A stretch of DNA of 64,000 nucleotides from positions 62,001 through 126,000 of the forward strand of contig NZ_WJIE01000011.1 of assembly GCF_009649845.1 (NCBI RefSeq). Reading direction: 5' to 3'. The notes beneath the pieces are model-generated. The model saw only the letters and a program-made list of their open reading frames with translations. It ran no database searches and had not been told where the DNA came from. Position numbers and translations under genes: made by a program. The DNA is from Polyangium spumosum. Lineage in GTDB: Bacteria; Myxococcota_A; Polyangia; Polyangiales; Polyangiaceae. Below are positions 53,050 through 61,509 of the stretch, in pieces; position 1 is the first letter of the stretch, and each line of letters begins with the position of its first letter.

Positions 53050-55040
53050 GCTCTCAGCCCCTTCCCCGGCGCGGCGCCCGCGAGCTCTCCGTCACCGAGA
53101 TCCGCAACGCCCTCCGTTGCCCGCGCGTCTTCGCGCTCGGCCGCGCGCGCGGTCAGGCCGTCGCTTTCCCGATCGGCGCCTCGTCCCTCGGCGCGCTCTT
53201 CCACCGCATCGCCGAGCGTTTTGCGTGCGAACTCGAGGCGCCTCCCGAGCCCGTGCGCCTACTCCCCCCGCATGCGCCACGCGAGCGCGTGGCAGATGGC
53301 CTCTCGGCCTGGCTCCTTGGCCACCTCGTGGACGAGCTCGAAGCGAACCCCAGCGCGGCGAGCATGCCCGGCGAGATCGACGACCTGGCCGAGGCGCTGC
53401 GAGAGCTCGCGCGCTACCTGGCGAAACAAATCGAAGGCACGGGGCACGGGCCGGCGGAGGCCTTGCGCACGTTCCTTCAGCACGCCGAGCTCGCGGTCGA
53501 CGCCGTGCTCGACGCGTCCGGAGGCATGCCGGTGCGTGTCTCGGGCCGGATCGATGCGGTGTATTGTCGGGCGAGAGGCGCCGTCGATGTCGTCGAATAC
53601 AAGCTGACGGACGAGGCCAACCAGGAGCTCGACCAGGCGCAGGTTGCGCTTTATCGTTACCTCTTGCGCTCCGCGCTCGATCTCGACGCGGATCCGCTCA
53701 TCCTGCGCTTCAAACCGGGGCTCATCGAGACGAAGCTCTCGCCGGTGGCTGCTGACGGCATTGTGGACCGGACCCTCTCACCCCTGCTCGGCAGAATGGT
53801 GAGCTGGTCGGAGCGCCCCGAAGACGCGCCTCCGACCTCGCGCCGGGATCTCTGCCCGACGTGCCCTGTACGGCCGGCGTGTGTCGAGACGTACCGCGAC
53901 GCGCTCGAAGCTCGTGATCAGCCGCCTGCGGGCGCAGCTCGCCCCATGCCCGATCCGGCCGGGCGACTGACCGTGCCTCCTCCGCGCGAGCCCGTAGGTG
54001 CTCTGCCGGACGACACCGAGGGCATGGCGGAGGCCGAGGCCCTCGCCACGCAGATCGTCGCGCAGCTCAAACGACAAGGGGTCATTGCGAGCCTCGGTCG
54101 GAGGACAGTGGGGCCGCGGCTCCTGCGGATCGAGGTGACGAGCCCGCGGCAACGCGTGGCGCAGCTCGATCGCGCTGCGCAGGACGTGGAGCATCACCTC
54201 GCCGGGTACAACGTACGGTACGAGCGGGACGAGGCGAGGCGATACTTCACGGCGCCGCGAAAGGTGGCGCGCAGGGTCGTCCTCGAAATGCTGCTCGCGC
54301 GCAAAGCCGCGTTCTTGCGCGAGCGGCCGGGGCGCTTCGTGCTCGGGGAAGGGCTCGATGGCGAGGTGATCGCCGGTGACCTCGCCGACGGGAGCTCATG
54401 CCATCTGCTCGTGGCCGGTCAGACGGGGAGCGGAAAATCGGTTTTGTTGCGTGCTCTGGTCGTCGGGCTTTGCCATTTTCATCCACCGGCGGCCATACGG
54501 TTCACGCTGGTCGATCCGAAGCGCGTGACGTTCGGCGGGCTCGCTGCGGGGATCGGCGCGCATCTGGCAGGGCCGATCGTGTACGATGTGGAGGTGCTCC
54601 TCGCGGAGCTCGACGCGCTCGTGGCCGAGATGGAGGAGCGGTACACGCTCTTCGAGCACCGGAAGGTGCAGAGCATCGACGACTACAACGACCTCGCTCC
54701 AGCTCCGCTGCCGCGGCGGGTGGTCGTGGTGGATGAATTTCAGGATTTGATTGCGTCGAAGGCAACGCGGCAACCGTTCCTGGACGTGGTGAAGCGGCTC
54801 GGGTCGATGGCTCGCGCGGCCGGGATTCACCTCGTACTGGCGACGCAGCGGCCCGACCGCACGACGGTGCCCGGAGAGATCAAGGCGAACCTGGGCGGGA
54901 GGGTCGCGCTGCGCGTGCAGGAGGTCATCAATTCGAGGATCATCCTGGACCAGGGTGGGGCGGAGGAGCTCCTCGGAAAGGGAGATTTCTACGCGGACCT
55001 CGGGCACGGGCTCGTGCGGGGGCAGGCGCCGATGGCGTGA
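53040..55040 (+). CDS. Cas4/AddB-like Fe-S nuclease fused to FtsK/HerA-type DNA translocase
   Basis: A 666-residue two-part protein. Residues 15-290 form a PD-(D/E)XK nuclease of the RecB/Cas4 class: His55, Asp172 in GRIDAVY, Glu186/Lys188 in VEYKL, and Gln201/Tyr205 in QVALY. Cys27 with C272, C275 and C281 gives the four-cysteine iron-sulfur staple seen in Cas4 and AddB. Residues 335-666 are an FtsK/SpoIIIE-like motor: GQTGSGKS (460-467), LVDPKRVTF, VVVVDEFQDL (561-570), ATQRPD and GGRVALRVQ. GGAGGAG lies just before the ATG, inside the ATPase gene (10-bp overlap). It would move along DNA and cut it. The gene ends the cassette. Confidence 0.85.
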   Translation: MALSSQPLPRRGARELSVTEIRNALRCPRVFALGRARGQAVAFPIGASSLGALFHRIAERFACELEAPPEPVRLLPPHAPRERVADGLSAWLLGHLVDELEANPSAASMPGEIDDLAEALRELARYLAKQIEGTGHGPAEALRTFLQHAELAVDAVLDASGGMPVRVSGRIDAVYCRARGAVDVVEYKLTDEANQELDQAQVALYRYLLRSALDLDADPLILRFKPGLIETKLSPVAADGIVDRTLSPLLGRMVSWSERPEDAPPTSRRDLCPTCPVRPACVETYRDALEARDQPPAGAARPMPDPAGRLTVPPPREPVGALPDDTEGMAEAEALATQIVAQLKRQGVIASLGRRTVGPRLLRIEVTSPRQRVAQLDRAAQDVEHHLAGYNVRYERDEARRYFTAPRKVARRVVLEMLLARKAAFLRERPGRFVLGEGLDGEVIAGDLADGSSCHLLVAGQTGSGKSVLLRALVVGLCHFHPPAAIRFTLVDPKRVTFGGLAAGIGAHLAGPIVYDVEVLLAELDALVAEMEERYTLFEHRKVQSIDDYNDLAPAPLPRRVVVVDEFQDLIASKATRQPFLDVVKRLGSMARAAGIHLVLATQRPDRTTVPGEIKANLGGRVALRVQEVINSRIILDQGGAEELLGKGDFYADLGHGLVRGQAPMA

Positions 55041-55176
55041 CGGACCGAACACGCGCTGCGCCTGGCCTCGGGCCTGTCGCTCGTCACGGCGGCGCAGAGG
55101 TCCGGGTGTTTGGGGGACGCGAGGCGGACGCGGCGGGGCTCCACTCCCCCGCCAAGGCATGGTCGGATGGGCCGCT

Positions 55177-57069
55177 TCAGCCCGTATAGGGCTGGGCGAA
55201 TTCGCCCCAGGTGCCGGTGGGCTGCAGCCCGGTGCCCGGGTAATCGTCGCGGTTTTGCTGGCTCCGCAGCTCGACGGCGGCGGGGGCGAGGGCCTCGATG
55301 CTCAGCACGGCGGCGTTGATCGCCGCGTCTTCCTGGCCCTCGAGCGTCGCGATCCAGGTGCGCATGTACCGCACGCCGTAAAGGACCTCGTCTCGATCGT
55401 AGATCTCGCCGCTCTGCTTCAGGTCGTCCTCGATCAGGTAGATCCACATACGCGCGAAATTGGCCAGCATGCGATCGTAGGTCGCCCGGCGCGGATCGTT
55501 GTCGGGCGGGCGGCTCAGGTTGTTGCGTAGCTGCTTGAAGCTCAGGGTACGCACGCTGGCGATCTTGCCGGTGCCATTGCGGAAACCTTCGGCGTCCCGC
55601 CAGGCGGTCGCCGCGGACTTCTCGACGGCCGTCTTGGCGACCACGAAGGCGTGGTGGACGTCGTAGCGGGCGAGCAGCACCGACTCGAGGTAATCGCCGA
55701 TGAACGTGGCGTAATTGTGGCTCTCGTGCAGGAGCGCAGGATCACGCGCCCACGACATGACGAACCAGCTCTGCTGGAACACCTCGCTCTGCTTGATGCG
55801 CGCCTGCTCGTAGGTCGGGTTCGCGTGGATCGTCGCGTCGATCTCGGGCGGCAAGAGGGTGCAGGGCCAGCTAGCCATCGCGAAGCAGGCCGTCTCCGGC
55901 GGGCGCTGGAGCGGCGCGACGCGCAACACGTCGCCGGCTTCCCAGATCGGGTAGCGGTGGATCACCACGTCGAGGTTCTCCTGCATCGTCCCGGTCCGAT
56001 CGACGAGCACGTCCGGATATTTCACCGTCTCGTGCCGCATCATGTGCTGGACGACCTGGAGCGACTTGTACTTGAGGCGCATCCACTCGCAGGCGCGACC
56101 ATAATGGTTCGGGTCCCCCCCGGAGCTCAGATCCGCGTCGCAGCGCGTGTGCGTGTCGATGGCGTCGAAGTAGGCCCACAAGGCCTCGTCGGTCGGGTTC
56201 GCGAGGTACTGGTCGAGCAGCGCCGTCCAGGCGTCCTCCTGGCCCGGCGAGGCTGCCGTGGGGATGTCGGGGTACCATTCGAAGACCGAGAGGTGAGGCG
56301 CGCCGTAGAAGCCGTCCTCCGACAGGTGATCGAAGGGGATCCCCAGGCGCAGCGCGCCGAGATCGATCGCGTGGAGCTCGTCATAGGCCTGCTTCGCCTT
56401 TGCCAGCGAGTCGACGAGGCCGGTCGCCCAGAGCAGCTTCTTCTCGTCCGTGAGCGATTGCATGAACAGCGCGTCGCGCTCTTCCTGGGCCTTGGGGTCC
56501 GTCACCTCGAGCCCCGGCGTCGTGGCCTCGAACGCCTCGAACCCGGGCTGCTCGGGGCGATAACGCGCCGGATGCAGCAAGGTCTTCATCTCGTACTTCT
56601 GCCGCAGCGCGTGTACGTATTTCACCAGGCTCTCGGCCTTCTGGTCGTCCACGTGGGCGAGCGCGCGGCGGCGAATGTTCGCGTCGCTGTAGCCGACCTT
56701 GGCCAGGTCGTAGCCATCCGGGGCGTGGCACCCGACGCATGCGCCGCGCTGTCCGGGGAAACGAAATGCCTCGAGGCCCTCTTTCAGCGCGGCGTCGAGC
56801 TCGGCCGGGTCGAGAGCCTTTTCGGGATCGAAGGCCGGGCCGCAGCGCTCGTCATCGTGTGGCTCCGGGGGGCATAACACCGAATCCGGGTAGGCGAGGG
56901 GCGCCGCGCCACCGCCGCCTGCGCCGCCGCCGCCTGCGCCACCCGCACCACCGCCGCCGCTCGCGCCTGCGCCGCCGTTGCCCGCGCTCCCCGTCCCCGC
57001 GCCCCCACCGCCGCAGCCGGCCGCCAGCATCGCTCCCAGAAACCCGGCAGCAATCCAGATTCGTCGCAT
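55177..57069 (-). CDS. Large lipoprotein with one c-type heme motif
   Basis: A 630-residue predicted lipoprotein. The signal MRRIWIAAGFLGAMLAAGC and a Gly/Ala linker precede a cytochrome-c-like segment with a single CVGCH heme site (about residue 110-115) and a Tyr-Lys-Val loop. The remaining 450 residues are helical with many His/Trp/Tyr and no recognised domain (HHAFVVAKTAVEKSAATAW, MWIYLIEDDLKQSG). The size and single heme suggest an enzyme or electron-transfer protein on the outer membrane. The ATG at 57069 has GGAGGA six bases upstream. It is convergent with the cassette and divergent from the DUF2169 gene. Confidence 0.65.
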   Translation of the reverse strand: MRRIWIAAGFLGAMLAAGCGGGGAGTGSAGNGGAGASGGGGAGGAGGGGAGGGGAAPLAYPDSVLCPPEPHDDERCGPAFDPEKALDPAELDAALKEGLEAFRFPGQRGACVGCHAPDGYDLAKVGYSDANIRRRALAHVDDQKAESLVKYVHALRQKYEMKTLLHPARYRPEQPGFEAFEATTPGLEVTDPKAQEERDALFMQSLTDEKKLLWATGLVDSLAKAKQAYDELHAIDLGALRLGIPFDHLSEDGFYGAPHLSVFEWYPDIPTAASPGQEDAWTALLDQYLANPTDEALWAYFDAIDTHTRCDADLSSGGDPNHYGRACEWMRLKYKSLQVVQHMMRHETVKYPDVLVDRTGTMQENLDVVIHRYPIWEAGDVLRVAPLQRPPETACFAMASWPCTLLPPEIDATIHANPTYEQARIKQSEVFQQSWFVMSWARDPALLHESHNYATFIGDYLESVLLARYDVHHAFVVAKTAVEKSAATAWRDAEGFRNGTGKIASVRTLSFKQLRNNLSRPPDNDPRRATYDRMLANFARMWIYLIEDDLKQSGEIYDRDEVLYGVRYMRTWIATLEGQEDAAINAAVLSIEALAPAAVELRSQQNRDDYPGTGLQPTGTWGEFAQPYTG

Positions 57070-57196
57070 AAGCTCCTCCATTCGAGGCGCCCGCGCACGC
57101 AGAGAGGCGACGTAGGGAAGCCCCTGTTCGAAGCACGCGCGCCGTTCAAGGAAGAGGGGAGGGTACCACGCGTCGCTCTCGTATTTCAAGGTAGCG

Positions 57197-57216
57197 CGCG
57201 CGGAGGTGTCCGCGCG
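57197..57216. repeat. Inverted repeat in a divergent promoter region
   Basis: Perfect 8-bp arms CGCGCGGA/TCCGCGCG with a GGTG loop lie between the cytochrome lipoprotein and the DUF2169 gene. A TTGACA (57255-57260) followed 15 bp later by TATGAA could be a sigma-70-type promoter for the DUF2169 gene, although the spacing is short. Confidence 0.35.
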
Positions 57217-57295
57217 AAAGCGGGGGCCCGAGGAGGAGGACGCGCAGCCTCTCCTTGACATCCACGACGCCTCCTTATGAACTTTGCATCTCCGA

Positions 57296-59368
57296 ATGAA
57301 CCTCAAGCCAGGGCCCATGTTCATCCTCAATGAGGGCCCGCTGCCCATCGCCAGCGTGCTCTGGCAGCCGAGACCCGGGGCGTTTTGCTCGACCGTCGTC
57401 TGCAAGGCCACCTTCACGCTCGAGCCGGGCGAGGCCGCGCTGCGCCCCATGCAGGAGCCTCTCTGGGAGGCAGACGTCAACGACGCCGGCGCAGGGCTCC
57501 GCTGTCCTTCGGACCTCGCATGGGCCAAGCCGTGGGCCGACGTCGTCCTCGTCGGCCATGCGTACGCGCCGCGGGGTGAGCCGGCCCGAAGGTTCACCAC
57601 GCGCCTCGTCGTCGGCGCGCTCGACAAGCACGTCGAAATCTTCGCCGATCGCAGGATGTCGCGCGACGGCGCTGTGTACGAAGGCAAGCCGGTCGATCGC
57701 ATGCCGCTCGTCTACGAGCGCGCCGCCGGCGGGCCGAGGACGTGGAACCACGTCGGGCTGCGCGAGGATGCCTGGGACGCCGAAGGCTGGCTCGAGCTGC
57801 CGAACCTCGTCCCCCGCGGCGCCGATGCCCTCGCCCCGGGGCAACGATTCGAGCCGATCGGGTTCGGACCCATCCCCGCGACATGGCCGCTGCGACAGGA
57901 GCGGCTCACCAGCCACACGCCGCTCTCCGGGTCGGTCACGCGCGGCGGCGCCAGCCTGCCGCCCGACGCCGAACACTGGTTTCACAACGTCGCCCCCGTC
58001 GATCAACAGCTCGCAGGCATCGAGGACGGCGCCCGCATCGTGCTCGAGCACCTCAATCCCATGATCGGGCGGCTGGAGACACGCCTGCCCGGGCTCAGGC
58101 CCAGCGCGCGCATCGAGCGGCCCGGGCAGAAGCTCGAGCCGCTCGACCTGCGCGCGGATCTCCTGTGGATCGATACGGATCGCGGGATCTGCACGGTGAC
58201 GTATCGCGGTCGTGTTCCCTTGAAGCACGCCGAGGAGCCCGGTCAGATCATCGTCACGTTGTCGAGGGGGGCGCCGAGCCTGCGGCCGGCGATGAGCACG
58301 TCCCCGAGCGCGCAGGCCGAGGCGGAGGAGACGCAGGCGCCCGTCGTGAGGTACGACGGGCTCCCCTTTCGTCCCCAGAGCGCACCTGCCGCTCCGAACA
58401 CGACGCCGCGGCTCGACGCGCAGCCGCCGCCGAAGGGCTTGTCGCTGGGGTTCCTGTCCGCTGCGCCCGCGCCCGTTTCCGTGCCTGTGCCCGCGCCTGT
58501 GAAGCCCGTCCCGCCTCCCGCGCCGCCGCGTGTCGAAGCGCGACCGCTTCCAGCGCTCGGCGACGACGAGGCGTTCGAGCTGCTCTGGTTCGCCGTCGAG
58601 ATGATGCCCCGTATCCGGCGCCGCAAGGCGTGGAAGGAGATCCTCGACGCGCTGGAGGACGAGCCCATCGATCCAGAGCTCGACGACGCGGAGCTCTCGG
58701 CGACGCCCGCGACGGTGGAGAATCGTCGGGACATCTCGGCGATCTTGTCGTGTGGCGAGGCCCTCGGGCCGGAGCGGCTCGGCGAGGTGCTGAAGGAAGG
58801 CATCTCGGCCGGCGCGTTCACGGCGAAGATCGCGCTCTGCGCGGGGGAGCTCTCGTTCAAGTTCGACGAGGCGAAGCTCCTCGAGGCGCTCTGCGCAGCG
58901 GTCACGCCGCTCGCCGTGGATGACGATCGGCTGCGCGCCGCCCTCGCGACCGCGGACGCCTTCCTCGGCGCGCGTGGCTCTGCGAGCTTGCCAGCGGTGG
59001 CGGAGGGGCTCTTCGCGCAGATCAGGGAGGTGCTGCGCCAGGGCCGTCGGGCGACGCCGCTCGAGGGGATCCTCGCGCAGGTGGAGCGTGCGGCGCTCGA
59101 GCAGCGGGCGTATCAGCGGCGGATGGTCTTCGGCGGTCCCCACCTGCGGGGCTCGATCGCCGTCTCCGCGGGGCCGGCGGCGCAGGCCGTGCCGGTCTAC
59201 TTTCCGGAGGACATCGTGATGACGTTGCCGATGATGGCGTCGTTTCCGGCGAGGATCCTCTGCGAGGTGCGTCCGAGGGTGGATCGCGCCGAGGCCTCCT
59301 CGCTCTCGCTGCGAGGGGTCGCGATCGGCAGGGCCGTGAGCCTGGGTGCCGCGGGGAAGTCCCCGTGA
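57296..59368 (+). CDS. DUF2169 family protein (copy D), large
   Basis: A 690-residue protein. The first 300 residues are DUF2169 (PIASVLWQPRPGAFCSTVVCKATFTL, WAKPWADVVLVGHAYAPRGE, FHNVAPVDQQLAGI, LEHLNPMIGRLETRLP, LLWIDTDRGICTVTYRG), matching copy C closely in layout. A Pro/Ala linker (about 350-420) leads to a helical C-terminal half (about 425-690) that is longer than in copy C (EMMPRIRRRKAWKEILDALE, VLRQGRRATPLEGILAQVERAALEQRAYQ). It probably prepares cargo for the VgrG/PAAR tip. Several starts are possible (TTG 57284, ATG 57296, ATG 57317). The amidase-like gene follows after 16 bp. Confidence 0.8.
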   Translation: MNLKPGPMFILNEGPLPIASVLWQPRPGAFCSTVVCKATFTLEPGEAALRPMQEPLWEADVNDAGAGLRCPSDLAWAKPWADVVLVGHAYAPRGEPARRFTTRLVVGALDKHVEIFADRRMSRDGAVYEGKPVDRMPLVYERAAGGPRTWNHVGLREDAWDAEGWLELPNLVPRGADALAPGQRFEPIGFGPIPATWPLRQERLTSHTPLSGSVTRGGASLPPDAEHWFHNVAPVDQQLAGIEDGARIVLEHLNPMIGRLETRLPGLRPSARIERPGQKLEPLDLRADLLWIDTDRGICTVTYRGRVPLKHAEEPGQIIVTLSRGAPSLRPAMSTSPSAQAEAEETQAPVVRYDGLPFRPQSAPAAPNTTPRLDAQPPPKGLSLGFLSAAPAPVSVPVPAPVKPVPPPAPPRVEARPLPALGDDEAFELLWFAVEMMPRIRRRKAWKEILDALEDEPIDPELDDAELSATPATVENRRDISAILSCGEALGPERLGEVLKEGISAGAFTAKIALCAGELSFKFDEAKLLEALCAAVTPLAVDDDRLRAALATADAFLGARGSASLPAVAEGLFAQIREVLRQGRRATPLEGILAQVERAALEQRAYQRRMVFGGPHLRGSIAVSAGPAAQAVPVYFPEDIVMTLPMMASFPARILCEVRPRVDRAEASSLSLRGVAIGRAVSLGAAGKSP

Positions 59369-59384
59369 AGGGAGCGGGCGAGCC

Positions 59385-60260
59385 ATGACAATCTTGCCGC
59401 AATCGTTCGTCGAGATCATCGAGGGGGTGACGGGCCGGCAGAACTGCGGATGTGATCCGTGCTGCCCGGACCAATCGCAGAGCGCCGAGGGGCCCTGGAT
59501 GGTCACGGTCACGCCGCACCACGCCGGCCGAGCCATCTTGCGCAGCTCGCCCGAGACGCTCGGGTACGGCCCCTCGGACGCGGGGACCAACTGGATCATG
59601 TTCCTGGACGCGGGCACGCCGCTCACGGTGCTCGATACGACGCAGGACATGAGCTTTTACCGCGTCGTCACCGCCGACGGACAGGAGGGCTGGATCGGCT
59701 CGGGGCGCACGGCCTACCTGAGCGGTTTGTGCCTGGGTCATCCCTTCATCGATCGATGGGACGGCCGCGACGGCAGCCCGCGGACCGCGCTCATCCACGC
59801 GCGCACCATCATGAACGGGGAGCTGAAAGGCAGCGACTACGCCAATCGATGCCTGCGGTTCGTGAGCGATTGCTACAACATCACCGGCGTTCAGCCTCGT
59901 TGCCCCTTGATGTACAACCCGGGTCGGTGCGGCTATGCCGGCAACGCGATCGGCGCCTACCGTGCCCTCCAGCGTTGCGCGAAGATGTTGCCCCTCATCT
60001 CGCCGCTGCCCACCGGGGCGATCGTCTTCTGGGGCCCTTCCGGCAAGAATGGCAACCACGGCCATGTCGCCATCGCCCTCGAGGACGGCGTCCAGATCAT
60101 CACGTCGGGGTTCGTGACGAGCGCGGGGGTCCCGACCAACGTCGAGATCATGGAGAGCGTCGCGGCCGTCGCGACCTGGACCGGCGCCATCGCGCTCGGC
60201 TACACGACGCCCGAGGTCGCCTTCACCCCGGGGAGCTGGGGCGCGGCGAGCCCGCCCTGA
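59385..60260 (+). CDS. Candidate T6SS peptidoglycan amidase effector (SH3 + NlpC/P60-like)
   Basis: A 291-residue protein without signal peptide. It begins with a Cys-rich segment (NCGCDPCCPDQ). A bacterial SH3-like domain follows (about 45-110, HHAGRAILRSSPETLGYG...YRVVTADGQEGWIGS), and then a papain-like amidase domain: candidate nucleophile Cys in NRCLRFVSDCYN and general-base His in NHGHVAIALEDG. This Cys...His layout is that of NlpC/P60 and CHAP peptidoglycan hydrolases. Being unsecreted and located between a DUF2169 gene and a DUF4123/PAAR/vgrG operon, it is probably delivered by T6SS to cut prey cell wall. No immunity gene is recognised beside it. Its stop abuts that of the FHA-DUF4123 gene. 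Confidence 0.72.
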   Translation: MTILPQSFVEIIEGVTGRQNCGCDPCCPDQSQSAEGPWMVTVTPHHAGRAILRSSPETLGYGPSDAGTNWIMFLDAGTPLTVLDTTQDMSFYRVVTADGQEGWIGSGRTAYLSGLCLGHPFIDRWDGRDGSPRTALIHARTIMNGELKGSDYANRCLRFVSDCYNITGVQPRCPLMYNPGRCGYAGNAIGAYRALQRCAKMLPLISPLPTGAIVFWGPSGKNGNHGHVAIALEDGVQIITSGFVTSAGVPTNVEIMESVAAVATWTGAIALGYTTPEVAFTPGSWGAASPP

Positions 60261-61097
60261 TCACGCGTCCTCGCGCCGGAACACGAGGGCCGGCGCGTCG
60301 CCTTCGTCTTCCACGACGAACGCCTCCGCGTCGCCGAAGAGCCGCTGCCGCTGCCTGCCTCGCGCGCCCCGCAGCGCGGCGGCGAGCGCCCTCGGCTCGT
60401 AGAACCGAAAATAGAGCAGCTCCGACGTCTCCTTCACGCTCACGAGCAGCAGCCGGCGCAGTTGCCTGCGTACCTCGACGAACGGCCGGCGGCTCGTCAG
60501 GTAGATCCCGAGCCCTCGCCCCCAGCCCTCCCTCACGAGGCGCTCGAGCAGCCACGTGTCCTTCGGCAAGGCCACGAGGTAGGGCGCGACCTCGGCGAGC
60601 TCCTCCCCCTCCGCGCCGTCATAAAGCGACGTCACGTCCTCGGGCGAACACGAGAGCAGCGCCTTGAGCCGCTCGTCCCTCGCCGCGTCGAGCACCGCGT
60701 AGAGCGGCGCAGGCTCCGATCGCAGGAGCGACAGGATCTCCTCTTTGCGCGTCGCCGGCACGAGATCCCCGTCGTCCTCGCGCGCGAGCTTCCGCGCGCG
60801 CCCCTCGAAGTACACCGAAAACGTCGTCGCTCCGGCCCGGATCCAGTCGTCGTGCGTGACCTCGCCGGACGAGATCCGCTCGCCGTTCAGGATCGTCCCG
60901 CGCGCGCTCCCGAGATCGGCGAGCTCGCAGCGGCTCCCGTCCCACGAGAGGGCGAAGTGCAGCCCCGACATCGCGTCGTCGTGCGGCACCACGAGCCCCG
61001 CGCGTTCGCTGCGCCCGACGTGGAGCGTTTGTCCGCGATCGATGACGGCCTTGCTCCAGCGCTTCGGGCCCCACTCGATCCGGACGATGACGCGCAT
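60261..61097 (-). CDS. FHA-DUF4123 fusion, T6SS effector adaptor
   Basis: A 278-residue protein. Residues 20-95 are an FHA phospho-threonine-binding domain (LHVGRSERA, DAMSGLHFAL, DLGSARGTILNGERI). Residues 120-250 are DUF4123 (APLYAVLDAARDERLKALL, YLVALPKDTWLLERLVREGWGRGLGIYL, FYEPRALAAALRG). DUF4123 proteins are known adaptors that join effectors to VgrG. Joined to an FHA domain, the adaptor might be controlled by a Ser/Thr kinase such as the one at 48202-49647. Third in the vgrG-PAAR-adaptor operon (16 bp after PAAR). Confidence 0.85.
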   Translation of the reverse strand: MRVIVRIEWGPKRWSKAVIDRGQTLHVGRSERAGLVVPHDDAMSGLHFALSWDGSRCELADLGSARGTILNGERISSGEVTHDDWIRAGATTFSVYFEGRARKLAREDDGDLVPATRKEEILSLLRSEPAPLYAVLDAARDERLKALLSCSPEDVTSLYDGAEGEELAEVAPYLVALPKDTWLLERLVREGWGRGLGIYLTSRRPFVEVRRQLRRLLLVSVKETSELLYFRFYEPRALAAALRGARGRQRQRLFGDAEAFVVEDEGDAPALVFRREDA

Positions 61098-61113
61098 GGA
61101 GAGCTCCGCCGGC

Positions 61114-61491
61114 TCACTCGCCGGTCGGCAGGATGAACGGCGCGCGCTTGTTCTGGACCGTGTACTTGATGAACGCCGCCCGCTTCTCGGCAGCGGCGAT
61201 CTTGCAGAGGCCGCGCAGCGATCGTCCGATCCACACGGCCGGGCAGCCCGTGAGGATCACGCCGCCGTGCGCCGTCTTGTGCCCCTTGCACGCGACGGGC
61301 TCGCCGCCGATGAGGACCTCGTCGTCGCCCTCGACGATCTCGTCGATCGAGCCGTCCTCGCAGAGCACCTTGTCGCCCTTGCGCGCGACGGGCTCGAAGC
61401 AGACGAGGACCTCGTCGTACCCCTCGTCGATCGTGCCCTTCGCGTGGGCGGGGCATTTCGTGATGTCCGTCTTGCGCGCGACGATCAGCAT
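61114..61491 (-). CDS. PAAR-domain spike protein
   Basis: A 125-residue protein of PAAR type, the conical cap that sharpens the VgrG spike. It has CPAHAKGTIDEG, VLIGGEPVACKGHKTAHGG and VILTGCPAVWIGR, with Cys/His residues placed to bind zinc near the tip. A short C-terminal extension (LCKIAAAEKRAAFIKYTVQNKRAP) is basic and may contact cargo. No effector domain is fused. It lies 18 bp after vgrG and 16 bp before the FHA-DUF4123 gene, all on the minus strand. Confidence 0.8.
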   Translation of the reverse strand: MLIVARKTDITKCPAHAKGTIDEGYDEVLVCFEPVARKGDKVLCEDGSIDEIVEGDDEVLIGGEPVACKGHKTAHGGVILTGCPAVWIGRSLRGLCKIAAAEKRAAFIKYTVQNKRAPFILPTGE

Positions 61492-61509
61492 CGGGCCCGC
61501 TCCTCGTCG

